DNA of 64,000 nt from NCBI RefSeq assembly GCF_002214505.1, contig NZ_CP015103.1, positions 372,001-436,000 of the forward strand. The letters are read 5' to 3'. A program made the position numbers and the translations under genes. Of this stretch, positions 24,981 through 33,307 are shown piece by piece (within the stretch, counting starts at the first letter, position 1; the number at the start of each line of letters is the position of its first letter). This stretch comes from Thermococcus siculi (GTDB lineage: Archaea > Methanobacteriota_B > Thermococci > Thermococcales > Thermococcaceae). A model generated the notes under the pieces. That model saw nothing but the letters and a program-made list of their open reading frames with translations. It did not search any database and was not told the DNA's origin.

Positions 24981-25504
24981 ACGTTGACGAGTTCGTGAAG
25001 GTCTTCGGGGAGAGGTTCCCCGAGGCCGAGGTAAGGGTCAGCGAGAACAAGATGCCTCACCCCAAGAGGCGCGTCTGGGTCGAGGTGGAGAGGGAGAAGT
25101 TCCACGACGCGATGAAGTTCATCAGGGAGCTTGATCCAAAAGCCCAGTTCTCCATAATAATAGGGAGGGACGCCGGTGAAACGCTGGAGGCGAAGTACCA
25201 CATGGAGCTTTTCTGGGAGGAGGGCGAGAGCATCTCACTCATAATCGGGACGAGCGTTCCCAAGGAAGACCCCAGACTTCCAACGGTTACGGACGTCTTC
25301 CCGAGCGCGCTGCCCTACGAGAGGGAGAACCAGGAGTTCCTGGGCTTCGTCTTCGAGGGCATCCCGGACCCGAGGAGGCTCTTCCTTCCAGATGACTTCC
25401 CGGAGGGCATCTACCCGCTCAGGCTCGACGAGACGGGAATCAAACCAGAGATGGTGAAGAACGCGGGGCATCCATACAAAATCAGGAAGGAGGGGGCAAA
25501 ATGA
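24977..25504 (+). CDS. mbhK: Mbh hydrogenase subunit K (NuoC-like)
   Basis: A 175-residue soluble subunit related to the 30 kDa Complex I subunit: FSIIIGRDAGETLEAKYH, then ISLIIGTSVPKEDPRLPTVTDVFPSA and a DDFPEGIYPLR end motif. It pairs with MbhL. Four-base overlaps on both sides indicate translational coupling. Confidence 0.92.
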   Translation: MNVDEFVKVFGERFPEAEVRVSENKMPHPKRRVWVEVEREKFHDAMKFIRELDPKAQFSIIIGRDAGETLEAKYHMELFWEEGESISLIIGTSVPKEDPRLPTVTDVFPSALPYERENQEFLGFVFEGIPDPRRLFLPDDFPEGIYPLRLDETGIKPEMVKNAGHPYKIRKEGAK

Positions 25505-26796
25505 ACGGGAAAATCGAGTACTGGGTCAAGGTACCAATCGGACCCATTCACCCGGCGCTGGAGGAGCCTGAGAAGTTCATCATCACCCTGGACGGAGAAC
25601 GCATCATAAACGTCGACGTCAAGCTCGGCTACAACCTCAGGGGCCTCGAATGGATAGCCATGAGGAGGAACTACATCCAGGTGCTCTACCTCGCCGAGAG
25701 GATATGCGGCATCTGCTCCTTCTCCCACAACCACACCTACTCAAGGGCAGTGGAGGAGATGGCCGGCATCCAGGTTCCGGAGAGGGCCGAGTACATCCGC
25801 GTCATCGTCGGCGAGCTGGAGAGGATTCACTCCCACCTGCTCAACCTCGGTGTGGTGGGTCACACGATAGGCTACGATACAGTTCTTCACCTCAGCTGGC
25901 TGGCGCGCGAGAGGGTTATGGACATCCTCGAGGCGATAGGCGGCAACAGGGTCAACTACGCCGTCAACATGATAGGCGGCGTCAGGAGAGACCTGGAAGA
26001 GAAGCACATCAGGGCGATCAAGGAGATGATAGAGTACTACCGCAACGACGTCATGCCCAAGATAGAGGAGATATTCCTCTACGACCCGACGGTCGAGGCA
26101 CGCCTCAGGGACGCCGGCGTTATCCCGAAGAGGATAGCGATAGAGTACAGCGCCCAGGGGCCGACCGCCAGGGGGAGCGGCGTGAAGAAGGACGTCCGCT
26201 ACAACGAGAAGCTCAGCGTCTACCCCGACCTCGGAGTTAAGCCAGTAACACCCAAGGAGTTCACGGGCGTCGTCAAGGGGGACGTTTTCGACAGGATGGT
26301 GGTCCGCGTTGGAGAGCTGTGGCAGAGCCTCGACCTCATAGAGAGGGCCATAGACCAGGTGCCGGAGGGGAAGATAAAGGCAGTCCCGAAAGACAACGCG
26401 CTCCTCTTCCAGCTCAAGAAGGCTGACGGAGAAGGAATCGGAAGGTACGAGGCCCCGAGGGGTGAGCTGATCCACTACGTGAAGGGCCAGAAGGGCAAGG
26501 ACGTCCCCGCAAAGTGGAAGATGAGGGAGCCGACCTTCCCGAACCTGTTCGCGATAGCGAGGGCCTTGGTCGGCGAGCAGGTGGCGGACGTGCCGGTGGC
26601 AATAGCCTCGATAGACCCGTGCCTGAGCTGTACCGACAGGGTCGCGGTTATAGACGCGAACACTGGAAGGAGGAAAATCCTCACTGAGAAGGACCTCCTC
26701 AAGCTCTCGATAGAGAAGACGAGGGAGATCAACCCGGAGGTGAAGGCAAGACCCGAAGTCGTTGGAGTTGGGTGCCCCAGGGGTGGTGCGCTGTGA
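25501..26796 (+). CDS. mbhL: Mbh [NiFe] hydrogenase large catalytic subunit L
   Basis: A 431-residue group 4 [NiFe] large subunit. All four NiFe ligands are present: Cys69 and Cys72 in ERICGICS, and Cys374 and Cys377 in DPCLSCTDR, the latter matching the numbering I recall for P. furiosus MbhL. A C-terminal tail of 54 residues after Cys377 is presumably removed by a maturation endopeptidase, whose gene is not in this window. N-terminus and internal sequence follow P. furiosus MbhL closely. The enzyme reduces protons with electrons from ferredoxin. Confidence 0.95.
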   Translation: MNGKIEYWVKVPIGPIHPALEEPEKFIITLDGERIINVDVKLGYNLRGLEWIAMRRNYIQVLYLAERICGICSFSHNHTYSRAVEEMAGIQVPERAEYIRVIVGELERIHSHLLNLGVVGHTIGYDTVLHLSWLARERVMDILEAIGGNRVNYAVNMIGGVRRDLEEKHIRAIKEMIEYYRNDVMPKIEEIFLYDPTVEARLRDAGVIPKRIAIEYSAQGPTARGSGVKKDVRYNEKLSVYPDLGVKPVTPKEFTGVVKGDVFDRMVVRVGELWQSLDLIERAIDQVPEGKIKAVPKDNALLFQLKKADGEGIGRYEAPRGELIHYVKGQKGKDVPAKWKMREPTFPNLFAIARALVGEQVADVPVAIASIDPCLSCTDRVAVIDANTGRRKILTEKDLLKLSIEKTREINPEVKARPEVVGVGCPRGGAL

Positions 26797-27782
26797 ACGT
26801 CCTCTACGCCACTCTCGGATTCATCGGAATTTACGCTTACGTCTCATTCGCCTCGCTGCTCTGGGGAGGAATAGACAGGAAACTCGTGGCAAGAATGCAA
26901 CGCAGGATGGGGCCGCCGCTGCTCCAGCCCTTCTACGACTTCCTGAAGCTGGTCAGTAAGGAGTCAATAATCCCCAGGGACGCGAACAGGTTCTTCGAAC
27001 TCGCGCCGGTGCTGGCCCTGGCGGTGTCGATAGCGCTCCTCGCCTACACTCCCCTCGGCTTCGAGCCGCTATTCGGCACCAAGGGAGACGTCATACTCTT
27101 CGTCTACCTGCTGACCCTCATAGGCTTCCTGAGGGTTCTCGGTGCCGTCAGCTCCGGCTCGCCCTACGCTCAGATAGGCGCCCAAAGGGAGATGATAATC
27201 CTCGTTTCCAGGGAGGGACCCATGATGCTGGCCCTGTTCACCATCCTCTGGCGCCTCAGCGAGCTGGGAGTTACAAAGCCCTTCAGCATGGGGACGTTCT
27301 ACGAGCACAGCATATGGGAGCTTGGTACGCCCATGAGCGTAATAGGGACGGTGATACTCCTCTTCGTCTTCATGGCCTGGCTCGCCAGCGAGATAGAGGT
27401 CGGCTACTTCGACATCCCCGAGGCGGAGACCGAACTCGCCGAGGGGACGATGGCGGAATACAGCGGGAGGCATTTGGCCCTCTTCGAGCTGGCCAGCGCC
27501 ATAAAGGCCTTCGTCAGCGCGAGCCTCGTCGTGGCTGTGTTCTTCCCGTGGGGGATCTCCCAGTATCTCGGACTCACGGGAGTTCCGGCCATGGTCGTTG
27601 AGCTGCTCTTCCACACGCTGAAGGTCTTCGCAGTGCTCTTCGTGAGCATGAGCGTCTTCAGGGCGGTAACTGGAAGGCTCAGGATAAACCAGGCGGTCGG
27701 CATCTTCTGGACGAGGCTCCTGCCGGCGAGCATAGTCGGCGCCCTGCTCCTGGCCCTCGACACCCTGGGGGTGATAGCGTGA
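26793..27782 (+). CDS. mbhM: Mbh hydrogenase membrane anchor subunit M (NuoH-like)
   Basis: A 329-residue protein with about eight membrane helices, the NuoH/HycD-type subunit: RRMGPPLLQPFYDFLKL, GAQREMI, and EVGYFDIPEAETELAEG, conserved acidic loops near the hydrogenase interface. The start is a GTG at 26793 in a GTGA overlap with the mbhL stop. Confidence 0.92.
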   Translation: MNVLYATLGFIGIYAYVSFASLLWGGIDRKLVARMQRRMGPPLLQPFYDFLKLVSKESIIPRDANRFFELAPVLALAVSIALLAYTPLGFEPLFGTKGDVILFVYLLTLIGFLRVLGAVSSGSPYAQIGAQREMIILVSREGPMMLALFTILWRLSELGVTKPFSMGTFYEHSIWELGTPMSVIGTVILLFVFMAWLASEIEVGYFDIPEAETELAEGTMAEYSGRHLALFELASAIKAFVSASLVVAVFFPWGISQYLGLTGVPAMVVELLFHTLKVFAVLFVSMSVFRAVTGRLRINQAVGIFWTRLLPASIVGALLLALDTLGVIA

Positions 27783-28210
27783 AGGTTCCACCAACGCTCT
27801 CAACGGTCCTGGGAAACCTCTTCAAGAAGCCGGCCACCAACCCGTTCCCTGTGAGCGAGCCTGTGCCGGTTCCGGAGGGCTTCAGGGGCAAGCTGGTCTA
27901 CGACGTGGACAAGTGCGTCGGCTGCAGGCTCTGCGTGATGGTCTGCCCGGCGGGGGTCATAGAGTACGTCCCCGAGGTCAGGAAGGTCACCTTCTGGCTC
28001 GGGAGGTGCGTCTTCTGCCAGCAGTGCGTCGACGTCTGCCCGGTCAACGCCCTCAGGATGAGCGACGAGTTCCTCCTGGCCACGACCGACAAGTACGACG
28101 ACAACCTCCGCTGGCTCAAGGAGGATGAGGTCGAGGAGCTTAAGCGGAAACTTGAGGAGCAGAAGAAGGCCAAAGAAGCCGCGAAGAAGGCAGCGGAGAA
28201 GAAGGAGTGA
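27779..28210 (+). CDS. mbhN: Mbh hydrogenase electron-input subunit N (2x[4Fe-4S] ferredoxin)
   Basis: A 143-residue NuoI-like protein with two CxxCxxCxxxCP motifs: CVGCRLCVMVCP (near residue 42) and CVFCQQCVDVCP (near 78). It starts at a GTG in a GTGA overlap with mbhM and accepts electrons from soluble ferredoxin. The C-terminus is a Lys/Glu-rich helix from about residue 108. It ends the first operon. Confidence 0.93.
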   Translation: MKVPPTLSTVLGNLFKKPATNPFPVSEPVPVPEGFRGKLVYDVDKCVGCRLCVMVCPAGVIEYVPEVRKVTFWLGRCVFCQQCVDVCPVNALRMSDEFLLATTDKYDDNLRWLKEDEVEELKRKLEEQKKAKEAAKKAAEKKE

Positions 28211-28250
28211 CCTTCTCCTCCATTTTTCATTCAGTTTGATGCGCTTTTCT
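28211..28250 (+). terminator. Pyrimidine-rich terminator region after hydrogenase operon 1
   Basis: Directly after the mbhN stop the plus strand is CT-rich with CCATTTTTCATTC and then GCTTTTCTG. Such U-tracts are typical archaeal terminators. No stable hairpin precedes it. Confidence 0.4.
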
Positions 28251-28337
28251 GTTCATTCATCCACTAGATAATACCACCGAGCACAGTTCTTTGGACTTAT
28301 ATCAAGAGTTGTTCTGTTTCTATTTGTCAAATCTCTG

Positions 28338-28354
28338 GTTTTTAACCAATAGTT
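28338..28354 (+). promoter_or_regulatory. SurR-type operator, upstream site of hydrogenase operon 2
   Basis: GTT-TTT-AAC-CAATA-GTT is an exact GTTn3AACn5GTT match. It ends 12 bases before the TATA box, an activator-like position. Confidence 0.75.
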
Positions 28355-28364
28355 TTAGAAAGCC

Positions 28365-28375
28365 ATTTATAAAAA
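28365..28375 (+). promoter_or_regulatory. TATA box of hydrogenase operon 2
   Basis: ATTTATAAAAA with an upstream GAAAGCC that may be the BRE. It predicts transcription from about 28395 and a leader of about 55 bases that contains both the inverted repeat at 28399 and the second SurR-type site. Confidence 0.65.
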
Positions 28376-28398
28376 TTTGGCCAATTCTTAATTGAGAT

Positions 28399-28418
28399 TT
28401 CGGGAAAATACGCCCGAA
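28399..28418 (+). repeat. Inverted repeat at the predicted transcript start of hydrogenase operon 2
   Basis: Perfect 6-base arms TTCGGG and CCCGAA are separated by 8 bases (AAAATACG). It could be an operator at the initiation site or a small hairpin at the 5' end of the mRNA. No T-tract follows, so it is not a terminator. Confidence 0.45.
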
Positions 28419-28422
28419 TAGG

Positions 28423-28439
28423 GTTTAAAACCTAAAGTT
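28423..28439 (+). promoter_or_regulatory. SurR-type operator, leader site of hydrogenase operon 2
   Basis: GTT-TAA-AAC-CTAAA-GTT is another exact GTTn3AACn5GTT match, this time downstream of the predicted transcript start and directly abutting the ribosome site GAGGTGAG. A bound protein here would act as a roadblock. Confidence 0.7.
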
Positions 28440-28450
28440 GAGGTGAGAAA

Positions 28451-28954
28451 ATGGGGTTTGCCACACCCTTCCTGTGGTCCCTCATCGTCTACCTGCTCCT
28501 GACGGCCGGCTCCGGGAGCGTCATCGCCTGGAGCCCCGGGGAGCTGGTGGCGGGGGTCGTCATCGCGGCCATCATAGGCTACGCCACGAGGAACGTAATG
28601 GACGAGAGGCTCGAGTACTTCTTCAACCCGAAGAGGTGGCTCCTCCTCATAATCTACGCGATAGGGCCGTTCTTCTTCGCCATGGCGAAGGCCAACATCG
28701 ACGTTGCCTACAGGGTGATAACCGGGAAGATAAGGCCGGGAATAGTCAAGATATCGCCCGGCCTCACGAGGGACGAGGCGAAGACCCTGCTGGCCAACTC
28801 AATAACCCTCACGCCGGGAACCTTCACGCTGGAGATAGACGACGAGGGCAACTTCTACGTCCACTGGATAAACGTGCCCCCCGGAAAGGAGAAGCCCTCC
28901 CCGGAGGAGCTGTGCGGTTACCTTCCAAAATGGGCGAGGAGGATTGCGGAATGA
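28451..28954 (+). CDS. Second Mbh-type hydrogenase, subunit A (MrpE-like)
   Basis: A 167-residue MrpE-type protein collinear with mbhA of operon 1, sharing VAYRVITGKIRPGIV and NSITLTPGTFTLE but clearly diverged. It opens the second 14-gene operon behind GAGGTGAG. Its stop overlaps the next start (ATGA at 28951). Confidence 0.9.
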   Translation: MGFATPFLWSLIVYLLLTAGSGSVIAWSPGELVAGVVIAAIIGYATRNVMDERLEYFFNPKRWLLLIIYAIGPFFFAMAKANIDVAYRVITGKIRPGIVKISPGLTRDEAKTLLANSITLTPGTFTLEIDDEGNFYVHWINVPPGKEKPSPEELCGYLPKWARRIAE

Positions 28955-29250
28955 CGGTGGATGGAGCCTTCATGTGGGCGCTGATACTGCTGCTGTTCTC
29001 GGCCATGCTGACGCTGATAAGGCTCCTCACGGGGCCGACGATACCCGACAGGGCGGTCGCACTCGACTCGATGACGACGACCACCGCCGGAGCGATGGTT
29101 ATCTACGGCGTCGTGACGAGGCAGGCGGTTTTCATCGACGTCGCGCTCGTCTACGCGGTTCTCAGCTACATAGCGACGCTCTACATAGCGAGGTACCTCG
29201 TGAAGAAGAGGGTGGGTATAGCGTGCGAGTGCGAGGAGGCGGGAACATGA
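28951..29250 (+). CDS. Second Mbh-type hydrogenase, subunit B (MrpF-like)
   Basis: A 99-residue, three-helix MrpF-type subunit with GPTIPDRAVALDSMTT. It is longer than the operon 1 counterpart by a hydrophilic tail containing ACECEEAG with two cysteines of unknown significance. It overlaps both neighbours by 4 bases. Confidence 0.9.
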   Translation: MTVDGAFMWALILLLFSAMLTLIRLLTGPTIPDRAVALDSMTTTTAGAMVIYGVVTRQAVFIDVALVYAVLSYIATLYIARYLVKKRVGIACECEEAGT

Positions 29251-29600
29251 TAGAGTGGCTCATCGCGCTTTTCCTGGCCATCGGGGTTATCTTCAACCTC
29301 CTGGCGAGCATAGGGATACTCCGCTTCCCCGACGTCTACACGAGGATACACGCGGCCACGAAGTGCACCACCTTCGGGACGATATTCATAGTTCTCGCGG
29401 CGGTGACTTACTCGATTTACAGCTACTACTGGGTTCAGAAGGACCCGGCGTGGATAACCATCGGCATACACTCCGCCCTCGTGGTTCTCTTCCTCGTCCT
29501 CACCAACCCCGTCGGCGCCCACGCCATCGGAAGGGCCGCCAGGAAGTCCGGAATAAGGCCCCACGGGGCCGTTATAGACGAGCTGGAGGGAAGGCTATGA
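29247..29600 (+). CDS. Second Mbh-type hydrogenase, subunit C (MrpG-like)
   Basis: A 117-residue MrpG-type subunit with RFPDVYTRIHAATKCTTFG and LTNPVGAHAIGRAAR. Three membrane helices. Overlaps its neighbours by 4 bases. Confidence 0.92.
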   Translation: MIEWLIALFLAIGVIFNLLASIGILRFPDVYTRIHAATKCTTFGTIFIVLAAVTYSIYSYYWVQKDPAWITIGIHSALVVLFLVLTNPVGAHAIGRAARKSGIRPHGAVIDELEGRL

Positions 29601-29860
29601 ACTTCGAGGAGCTGTTCTGGAGCCTCCAGGTTCTCGTGGCGGTGGGACTTCTCACGTCGGCGATAGCGGCGATACGCTTCAAGAATCTCGTCTCTGCCGT
29701 GATAGCGATGGCGGTCTTCAGCCTCATACTCTCCCTTGAGTTCTACGTTCTCCAGGCACCGGACGTTGCGATAGCCGAGGCCGGCGTTGGAGCGTGCCTG
29801 ACGACGGCGATGTACCTCCTCGCGATAAAGAAGACCACGGACGAGGAGGTGATAGAATGA
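29597..29860 (+). CDS. Second Mbh-type hydrogenase, subunit D (DUF4040)
   Basis: An 87-residue three-helix subunit carrying LEFYVLQAPDVAIAEAGVGA, the MrpA C-terminal-like motif. ATG at 29597, preceded by GGAGGGAAGGCT, overlapping the previous stop. Confidence 0.9.
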   Translation: MNFEELFWSLQVLVAVGLLTSAIAAIRFKNLVSAVIAMAVFSLILSLEFYVLQAPDVAIAEAGVGACLTTAMYLLAIKKTTDEEVIE

Positions 29861-30129
29861 GGCGCGCACTGGGTCTCTTCGCCTTCATAGGCTTCACGCT
29901 GTTCCTCATCGCGGCGGCCATGAGCCTCAGACCCTTCGGAGAGCCGGTCCACACGGAGATGGACGACTACTTCATCGACCACGCCCAGATGGAGGCGTCC
30001 GCCAACAACGTCGTCACGAGCATCGTCTTCGACTACAGGGGCTTCGATACCCTCGGTGAGGCGACGGTTCTCTTCACGGCCGTTGCGGGCGTTCTGATGG
30101 CCCTCAGGCGGAAGGGGGTGAAGGTATGA
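29857..30129 (+). CDS. Second Mbh-type hydrogenase, subunit E
   Basis: A 90-residue protein with N- and C-terminal helices and the conserved NNVVTSIVFDYRGFDTLGEA motif before the second helix. Counterpart of mbhE; the extracytoplasmic loop is about ten residues shorter than in operon 1. Confidence 0.88.
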   Translation: MRRALGLFAFIGFTLFLIAAAMSLRPFGEPVHTEMDDYFIDHAQMEASANNVVTSIVFDYRGFDTLGEATVLFTAVAGVLMALRRKGVKV

Positions 30130-30593
30130 CCACCGTCATCATAAAGACCACCACCAAGTTCCTGGCGGCGCTCATACTCACCTTCGGGGCCTACATAATC
30201 CTCCACGGGCACCTCACCCCGGGGGGCGGCTTCCAGGGTGGAGCAGTCGTAGCGAGCGGGCTGGCGCTGCTCATAGTGGCGTGCGAGGGGGACGTCATCA
30301 TGGAGAGGTTCAAGAGGGTGCCCCTGAGCGCCCTCGAGAGCGTGGGAGCACTCGGCTTCCTCGGGGTGGCGACCCTCGGATTCATGGGCTACACGTTCTT
30401 CAGGAACGTCATAGCCAACAGCGGTTTCCCACTCTTCGGAGACCCAACGCCGCCCGGAATAAACCCCGGCTACCTGAACACCGGGGGAACCCTGCCCTAC
30501 ATGAACATATTCGTCGGAACCAAGGTTCTTGCCGGTTTGACGAGCATAATCCTTGTGTTCTACCTCCTCCTGGAGGTGAGGAAGGATGAATAA
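30126..30593 (+). CDS. Second Mbh-type hydrogenase, subunit F (MrpB-like)
   Basis: A 155-residue four-helix MrpB-type subunit with AYIILHGHLTPGGGFQGG. It has a longer loop between the third and fourth helices (NSGFPLFGDPTPPGINPGYL) than its operon 1 counterpart. It overlaps subunit G by 8 bases. Confidence 0.9.
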   Translation: MTTVIIKTTTKFLAALILTFGAYIILHGHLTPGGGFQGGAVVASGLALLIVACEGDVIMERFKRVPLSALESVGALGFLGVATLGFMGYTFFRNVIANSGFPLFGDPTPPGINPGYLNTGGTLPYMNIFVGTKVLAGLTSIILVFYLLLEVRKDE

Positions 30594-30951
30594 CGTGGTT
30601 CTGGTCAACCTGCCCTTCGTTGTGGTCGCCCTGCTCCTGGCGGTCGGCTTCTACACCATCGGGTTCAAGCGGAACCTCATCAAGGTCGTCATAGGGATCG
30701 AGATCCTCGAGGGGGCCGTCAACCTGTTCCTGATAGCTTTAGGCTACGTTAAGGGGGCCTACGCGCCGATATACACCATGGCACCGCCGCAGGCCGAGAA
30801 CAACATGGTTCTGCCTACGCCGCAGGCTCTGACGCTGACCAGCATCGTCATAGGCGTTGCAGTTTCGGCGCTGATGCTCGCCTTCGCGGTAAACATCTAC
30901 AGGCACTACGGAACCCTCGACGTCACAAAGGTAAGGAGGCTGAGGGGATGA
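30586..30951 (+). CDS. Second Mbh-type hydrogenase, subunit G (MrpC-like)
   Basis: A 121-residue MrpC/NuoK-type subunit with FKRNLIKVVIGIEILEGAVN and PTPQALTLTSIVIG. Three helices; the C-terminus RHYGTLDVTKVRRLRG is nearly identical in style to mbhG. Confidence 0.92.
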   Translation: MNNVVLVNLPFVVVALLLAVGFYTIGFKRNLIKVVIGIEILEGAVNLFLIALGYVKGAYAPIYTMAPPQAENNMVLPTPQALTLTSIVIGVAVSALMLAFAVNIYRHYGTLDVTKVRRLRG

Positions 30952-32501
30952 TCGAGCACCTTCCCGCTTTGATGATAGCGGTCCCGCTCTTTGGGGCCTT
31001 CACGACGCCGCTCCTCAAGGGGAAGCCGAGGGCAGCCGCGCTGTGGGCGCTGGCCATAACGGCGGTAACGCTCGGCCTTGGCACCCTCCTGGTCAGGGAA
31101 GTGACCGCCGGGGGAACGATGATCTACGTCTTCGGAGCGGACAGTCCGGGCCTCGTACTCCCGTCCGGATACCGCGTTCCGGTGAGGATAATCTTCGAGG
31201 TCGACGCGATGGGCGCCTTCATGGCCCTCTCGGCGGTTTTAATGAGCTTCATAGGCGCGATGTACTCCTACAGCCACGTGGAGAGGGAGAGCGGCCTCGA
31301 GAAGTACTACTCCCTGCTGCTCCTCCTGGAGGTCGGGATACTCGGCATGGTGCTGACTGGGGACCTCTTCAACCTCTTCGTGTTCCTTGAGATAGCCGGA
31401 ATAGCCGGCTCGGCACTGGTCGGGTTCAGGAACTACAGGGGAGAGGCGAGCGAGGCCGGTATCAAGTACCTCATAGTCAGCGCGGTCGCGTCTCTCATGG
31501 TGCTCTTCTCCATCGGCCTGCTCTACGGCCAGTACGGCAACCTCAACATAGCCTACCTCAGCAGGCAGATAGGCTTCAACACCGTCGACATGATAGCCCT
31601 CGGTATACTGTTCGCGTCCTTCGCGATGAAGTGCGGTTCGGTGCCGACCCACCACTGGGTTCCCGATGCATACACGGAAGTTCCCGCGGGAATAAACCCA
31701 ACCCTGCTGGTGGCGACCTACGCGAGCCTCTACGCCCTCTTCAGGGTGAGCTTCAGCCTCTTTGGAGAGATAACACTCAGCATGAGCAGCGTCGGCTGGA
31801 TAATGAGCATCCTAGGAGTGCTCACGATGTTCATAGGCGTCACGATGGCCCTCGTCCAGAAGGACGTCAAGAGGCTCATGAGCTACCACGCGATTTCCCA
31901 GACAGGCTACATGCTCCTCGGCGTTGGGGTTGGACTCACGGTCCTCAACGACCCGGCGAAGCTGGCCGCCTTCGGGAGGGACGCGATGGCGGGTGGAATA
32001 TTCCACATCATCAACCACATCATCTACAAGAGCCTCCTCCTCATGACGGCTGGAGCGCTGTTCTACGTCACGAAGACGAGGAACCTCAACGAGATGGGCG
32101 GTCTCGCCAGAAAGATGCCCTACACGACGATAGCCTTCATCGTGGGTGCGGCGGCCATATCGGGAATCCCGCCCTTCAACGGCTTCGCCAGCAAGTTCCT
32201 GATCTACGAGACCTCCTACCAGCTCAACCCGCTCCTCGCGATATTCGCGATGGTGACCAGCGTCCTGACGCTCGCTTCATTCGTCAAGGTCTTCGCCTCA
32301 GCCTTCCTGGGACCGCCGGTGAAGGAGTACGAGAACGTGGGGGAGGTTCCGAAGCCGATGATAGCGGCGATGCTCATCCTGGCGGCGCTGTGCATCCTCT
32401 TCGGTCTGTTCCCCAACGTGGTGCTCGACAAGCTCGTCTATCCGGCGGTTGACGCACTGCTGAACCTGGGCGGCTACCAGACGTGGGGTGGTGTCCTATG
32501 A
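30948..32501 (+). CDS. Second Mbh-type hydrogenase, subunit H (MrpD-like antiporter subunit)
   Basis: A 517-residue antiporter-family protein with about 14 helices: GDLFNLFVFLEIAGIAGSALV, VPTHHWVPDAYTEVPAGINP, and ISGIPPFNGFASKF. It is the only MrpD homologue of operon 2. It diverges from MbhH most in the segment after the VPTHHW motif (TEVPAGIN versus the HPAAPSSIS of MbhH). Confidence 0.93.
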   Translation: MIEHLPALMIAVPLFGAFTTPLLKGKPRAAALWALAITAVTLGLGTLLVREVTAGGTMIYVFGADSPGLVLPSGYRVPVRIIFEVDAMGAFMALSAVLMSFIGAMYSYSHVERESGLEKYYSLLLLLEVGILGMVLTGDLFNLFVFLEIAGIAGSALVGFRNYRGEASEAGIKYLIVSAVASLMVLFSIGLLYGQYGNLNIAYLSRQIGFNTVDMIALGILFASFAMKCGSVPTHHWVPDAYTEVPAGINPTLLVATYASLYALFRVSFSLFGEITLSMSSVGWIMSILGVLTMFIGVTMALVQKDVKRLMSYHAISQTGYMLLGVGVGLTVLNDPAKLAAFGRDAMAGGIFHIINHIIYKSLLLMTAGALFYVTKTRNLNEMGGLARKMPYTTIAFIVGAAAISGIPPFNGFASKFLIYETSYQLNPLLAIFAMVTSVLTLASFVKVFASAFLGPPVKEYENVGEVPKPMIAAMLILAALCILFGLFPNVVLDKLVYPAVDALLNLGGYQTWGGVL

Positions 32502-32851
32502 GCTGGCTGGAGAGCCTCACGCTGACCTCGCCATCGGGCTTCTGGAACCCCCTCCTGTGGCTGGCGTTCCTATTAATCTTCGCGGTCATCGGCTACATCA
32601 TATACTCACGCGGAAACAGGGGTTACAAGCCCAACACCGAGCAGGTAAAGCCCTTCATCAGCGGCAACGCGGTTGAGGACGTCGAGCAGATACGCGTGCG
32701 CGCGGGCGACATCTACTGGGGCTTCATGGAGGCACTGAAGGGCTACTACGCCGTGCTCATGAGGATGCACACGGGCGACGTGAGGGACTACATCCTCTGG
32801 TACCTCGGAATCGGTGCCATAATCCTGTTCATCCTCCTAGGGGGTGTGTGA
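32498..32851 (+). CDS. Second Mbh-type hydrogenase, subunit I
   Basis: A 117-residue protein with helices at about 17-37 and 95-115 and a hydrophilic centre containing VKPFISGNAVED. Counterpart of MbhI, though poorly conserved. The ATG at 32498 overlaps the subunit H stop; an earlier in-frame start would lie inside H. Confidence 0.82.
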   Translation: MSWLESLTLTSPSGFWNPLLWLAFLLIFAVIGYIIYSRGNRGYKPNTEQVKPFISGNAVEDVEQIRVRAGDIYWGFMEALKGYYAVLMRMHTGDVRDYILWYLGIGAIILFILLGGV

Positions 32852-33307
32852 ATGGGAAAGCTCACCAACTTTAAGCGCTCCATATGGGTGTTCCACGCCT
32901 CGGGCGGGAGCTGCAACGCCTGCGACATCGAGATAGTGGCGGTTCTTACTCCCCGCTACGACGTGGAGCGCTTCGGGATAAAGCTCGTCGGCTCTCCAAG
33001 GCACGCCGACGTTCTCCTAGTTACCGGAGCCATCCCGAGGGACTTCGCGGACAAGCTGAGGCGCGTTTACGAGCAGATGCCGGATCCAAAGGCCGTCGTG
33101 GTCGTCGGAAGCTGCGGAACGACCGGCGGAGTCTTCTACGACTCCTACAACATCGCCGGCCCGATAGACGAGATAATCCCCGTCGACGTCTACGTCCCCG
33201 GCTGCCCGCCGAGGCCCGAGGCGATAATCGACGGCGTTGTGAAGGCCTGGCTCAAGATAGAGAAGCTCGAAAAGGAGCTGGAAAAGAAGGGGGGTGCCGG
33301 GGAATGA
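32852..33307 (+). CDS. Second Mbh-type hydrogenase, small subunit J (NuoB-like)
   Basis: A 151-residue NuoB-type subunit with CNACD, GSCGTTGG and PGCPPRPEA providing four [4Fe-4S] ligands. It lacks the roughly 20-residue N-terminal extension of MbhJ. TGA of subunit I and this ATG are adjacent. Confidence 0.92.
   Translation: MGKLTNFKRSIWVFHASGGSCNACDIEIVAVLTPRYDVERFGIKLVGSPRHADVLLVTGAIPRDFADKLRRVYEQMPDPKAVVVVGSCGTTGGVFYDSYNIAGPIDEIIPVDVYVPGCPPRPEAIIDGVVKAWLKIEKLEKELEKKGGAGE

Noticed and set aside
28399-28418. Inverted repeat as a terminator of operon 1
   Set aside because: It is about 190 bases after the operon 1 stop, downstream of a strong TATA box, and is not followed by a T-tract.
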